Assembly (NCBI GenBank): GCA_903957805.1
Contig: CAJBQQ010000185.1
Span: 1-8,783 of the forward strand
Source of the DNA: an uncultured Pseudomonadota bacterium
Lineage (GTDB): Bacteria; Pseudomonadota; Gammaproteobacteria; Burkholderiales; Nitrosomonadaceae
Direction: 5' to 3'
Length of the DNA: 8,783 nt
Part shown: one piece after another, positions 7,093 through 8,783 of the stretch
Layout: every line of letters begins with the position of its first letter
Position numbering within the stretch: position 1 is the stretch's first letter
Position numbers and translations under genes: made by a program
Notes under the pieces: generated by a model
What the model saw: only the letters and a program-made list of their open reading frames with translations
Told to the model about the DNA's origin: nothing
The model's database searches: none

Positions 7093-7890
7093 ATGCCCAC
7101 AAATATCAGTTCAACCCGCGAAATACCCAAGACCGGAATCATTCCCCGTCATGTTGCAATCATCATGGACGGGAATGGTCGATGGGCTAAGAACCGCTTC
7201 TTACCGCGAGTCGCGGGGCATAAACGGGCGATGGAGACGGTAAGAGGCATCGTCAAGGCCTGCGCTGAGCGGGGAATCGGTTATCTCACATTATTCGCTT
7301 TCAGCAGCGAGAACTGGCGCAGGCCGAAGGATGAGGTCTCTGTCCTGATGCAGCTCTTCATCGTCGCGTTGGAGCAGGAGGTCGGCAAGCTACATGAGAA
7401 TGGCATCCGATTCAAAGTGGTTGGCGACTTATCGAAGTTCGAGCCGAAAATAATTGAATTCATCCGCAACGGAGAAAGTCTGACCGCTGCCAATACCAAT
7501 CTTACACTTACGGTTGCGGCAAATTATGGCGGACGGTGGGACATCATGCAGGCGACTCGTAATATGCTCTCTCAACGCCCTGAATTAGCCCACAGTTTCG
7601 AAGAAGAAGACCTGATGCCACACTTCGCAATGAGCTATGCACCTGAACCGGATCTATTCATCCGGACCGGCGGTGAGAAGCGCATCAGCAACTTTCTGTT
7701 ATGGCAATTGGCCTATACCGAGCTCTACTTCACCGATACCCTGTGGCCGGATTTTGATGCTGGGGAACTGGACCTTGCCATCGAGTCATACCAGCAACGG
7801 GAGCGCCGCTTCGGCCGCACCAGCGAGCAACTTGAAGCCTCATCATCTACAGAAGGAGCGAGAAGGTTTGCGGCCACTGAATCGGCCTAA
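7093..7890 (+). CDS. uppS: Undecaprenyl diphosphate synthase (cis-prenyltransferase)
   Basis: UppS adds eight isopentenyl units in cis to farnesyl diphosphate, making the C55 lipid that carries peptidoglycan and O-antigen units. The protein is 265 residues; E. coli UppS is about 253. Catalytic D26 sits in IMDGNGRWA (24-32), and H43 in AGHKRA. The substrate loop [11 protein letters not shown] (68-78) carries S71, N74 and R77. The C-terminal signature [19 protein letters not shown] (187-205) includes R191, R197 and S199, with E210 in AYTELYF. The last 20 or so residues after RERRFGRT are a low-conservation tail. The ATG at 7093 lies 18 bases after the frr stop and has only a distant GGA upstream, so coupling with frr translation is likely. 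Confidence 0.97.
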   Translation: MPTNISSTREIPKTGIIPRHVAIIMDGNGRWAKNRFLPRVAGHKRAMETVRGIVKACAERGIGYLTLFAFSSENWRRPKDEVSVLMQLFIVALEQEVGKLHENGIRFKVVGDLSKFEPKIIEFIRNGESLTAANTNLTLTVAANYGGRWDIMQATRNMLSQRPELAHSFEEEDLMPHFAMSYAPEPDLFIRTGGEKRISNFLLWQLAYTELYFTDTLWPDFDAGELDLAIESYQQRERRFGRTSEQLEASSSTEGARRFAATESA

Positions 7891-7940
7891 CACTCGCAAA
7901 ATCCCGACCCGTGAATCTCTGAGTTGGGACCCCCTCATCC

Positions 7941-8756
7941 ATGCTTAAAACCCGCGCTCTAACCGCTGTCATCGCGCTGATCCTTTTTCTGTCGGCGCTG
8001 TTTTATTTGTCGCCTATCTTCTGGATGGCAGTGCTGCTCACCCTAGTGCTGGCTGGGGCAGTGGAATGGAGTAAGCTGGGAAAGTTCTCAGCTGCCCACT
8101 CGACTATTTACCTGATGTTCACCGTCTTACTGGGTGGGGAGCTGCTGTATATATTGAGCCGTGAGGTTCTGATCGACCCCTACACGACCTCATTCCTATG
8201 GCTCTATGCCGCATCACTGTTATTTTGGATGATAGCTGCGCCAGCCCTTCTGAAATCGAACTGCCCGATTAAGAGCCCCCTTCTGATGTCCATAATAGGC
8301 TGGCTACTGCTACTGCCGACCGGTCTAGCACTCTACCAATTACGCACCATCAGTCCACTCTTGCTGCTGGGTTTTATGGCGGCTATCTGGATCTCTGATA
8401 CCGCAGCATATTTCGCTGGACGCGCATACGGTAAACATAAGCTCGCACCCGGCATCAGCCCAGGCAAGACCTGGGAGGGGGTGGTGGGTGCGCTGGTGGC
8501 AGTCTCTGTCTATGCGTTGATCTGGAGCCAGATAGCCGGAGAAGATGCCCGGATCATATTGTTACTGCCATTACTGCTCGGTCTGGTCATTCTGGGCATC
8601 ATCGGCGATCTGTTCGAATCGCTAATGAAACGACATGCCGGTGTCAAGGATAGCGGCAATATTTTGCCCGGCCACGGTGGTATACTTGATCGGATTGATG
8701 CACTCACCTCAACCCTGCCTGCCGCTGTTCTAGCGTTGCTGATATTTACTGCCTAA
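7941..8756 (+). CDS. cdsA: Phosphatidate cytidylyltransferase (CDP-diglyceride synthase)
   Basis: CdsA makes CDP-diacylglycerol from phosphatidic acid and CTP in the inner membrane, feeding all phospholipid synthesis. The 271-residue protein is strongly hydrophobic with about seven to eight membrane segments (for example near 5-22, 27-45, 56-73, 85-104, 114-133, 138-156, 181-198 and 205-223). The CDS family signature runs from S227 to R251, with KR (230-231), KD (236-237), PGHGG (243-247) and DR (250-251) all in place. The cytosolic block WISDTAAYFAGRAYGKHKLA (150-169) leading to SPGKTWEG (173-180) is also diagnostic. The ATG at 7941 is the only sensible start and gives a short positively charged N-terminus before the first helix. 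It follows uppS by 50 bases and has no clear ribosome site. The next gene begins 3 bases after its stop. Confidence 0.97.
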   Translation: MLKTRALTAVIALILFLSALFYLSPIFWMAVLLTLVLAGAVEWSKLGKFSAAHSTIYLMFTVLLGGELLYILSREVLIDPYTTSFLWLYAASLLFWMIAAPALLKSNCPIKSPLLMSIIGWLLLLPTGLALYQLRTISPLLLLGFMAAIWISDTAAYFAGRAYGKHKLAPGISPGKTWEGVVGALVAVSVYALIWSQIAGEDARIILLLPLLLGLVILGIIGDLFESLMKRHAGVKDSGNILPGHGGILDRIDALTSTLPAAVLALLIFTA

Positions 8757-8759
8757 ATT

Positions 8760-8783
8760 ATGCCTAACATTCGCCATCTGACC
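8760..8783 (+). CDS. dxr: Start of next gene, probably dxr (DXP reductoisomerase), cut by the window end
   Basis: Only eight codons are present (MPNIRHLT), starting 3 bases after the cdsA stop. Dxr often begins with a short lead-in to a TILGSTGSIG NADPH-binding motif, and RHLT would fit just before it. In gammaproteobacteria dxr usually follows cdsA. The assignment rests on gene order and this short match, so it is tentative. Confidence 0.5.

Overview
The window looks like part of a gammaproteobacterial chromosome of moderate GC content. The evidence is the block rpsB-tsf-pyrH-frr-uppS-cdsA followed by the first codons of a probable dxr, which is a classic proteobacterial order. The encoded proteins also closely match their E. 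coli counterparts in length and motifs. The long EpsC-type serine acetyltransferase and the short GlpD-like protein argue against an enteric bacterium and suggest a free-living or symbiotic gammaproteobacterium of another order. I cannot name a genus.

Layout. (1) At 70-1961 a two-gene cysteine unit, cysK and an EpsC-type serine O-acetyltransferase, overlaps by 4 bases (GTGA). Together the two enzymes turn serine into cysteine. (2) At 2083-2460 lies a small four-helix SirB2-family membrane protein on the same strand. (3) At 2457-3647 on the minus strand lies a FAD-dependent GlpD-like oxidoreductase that lacks the usual C-terminal domain. It converges on sirB2 with overlapping stop codons. (4) At 3648-3941 is the divergent control region. 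It holds a strong extended -10 promoter and a structured leader of about 137 nt in front of rpsB, in the position and of the size of the t44/rpsB leader RNA. (5) From 3942 to the end runs the translation and envelope cluster: ribosomal protein S2, a terminator-like hairpin, EF-Ts, UMP kinase, ribosome recycling factor, undecaprenyl diphosphate synthase and CDP-diglyceride synthase. The first 8 codons of the next gene, probably dxr, end the window.

The cluster from rpsB onward couples translation (S2, EF-Ts, RRF) with pyrimidine nucleotide supply (UMP kinase) and envelope lipid synthesis (UppS for the bactoprenyl carrier, CdsA for phospholipid precursor, Dxr for isoprenoid precursor). All genes point the same way and the gaps are short. 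The hairpin after rpsB probably lowers S2-EF-Ts read-through, and the leader is probably the site of S2 feedback.

There is no gene-free stretch over 300 bases. I saw no tRNA, rRNA, CRISPR array, insertion sequence or phage gene. The window is mostly ordinary housekeeping DNA, and I do not see an undescribed multi-gene system in it. The points most worth checking are the rpsB leader RNA, the truncated GlpD-like protein sitting where map often lies, and the internal rpsB-tsf terminator.
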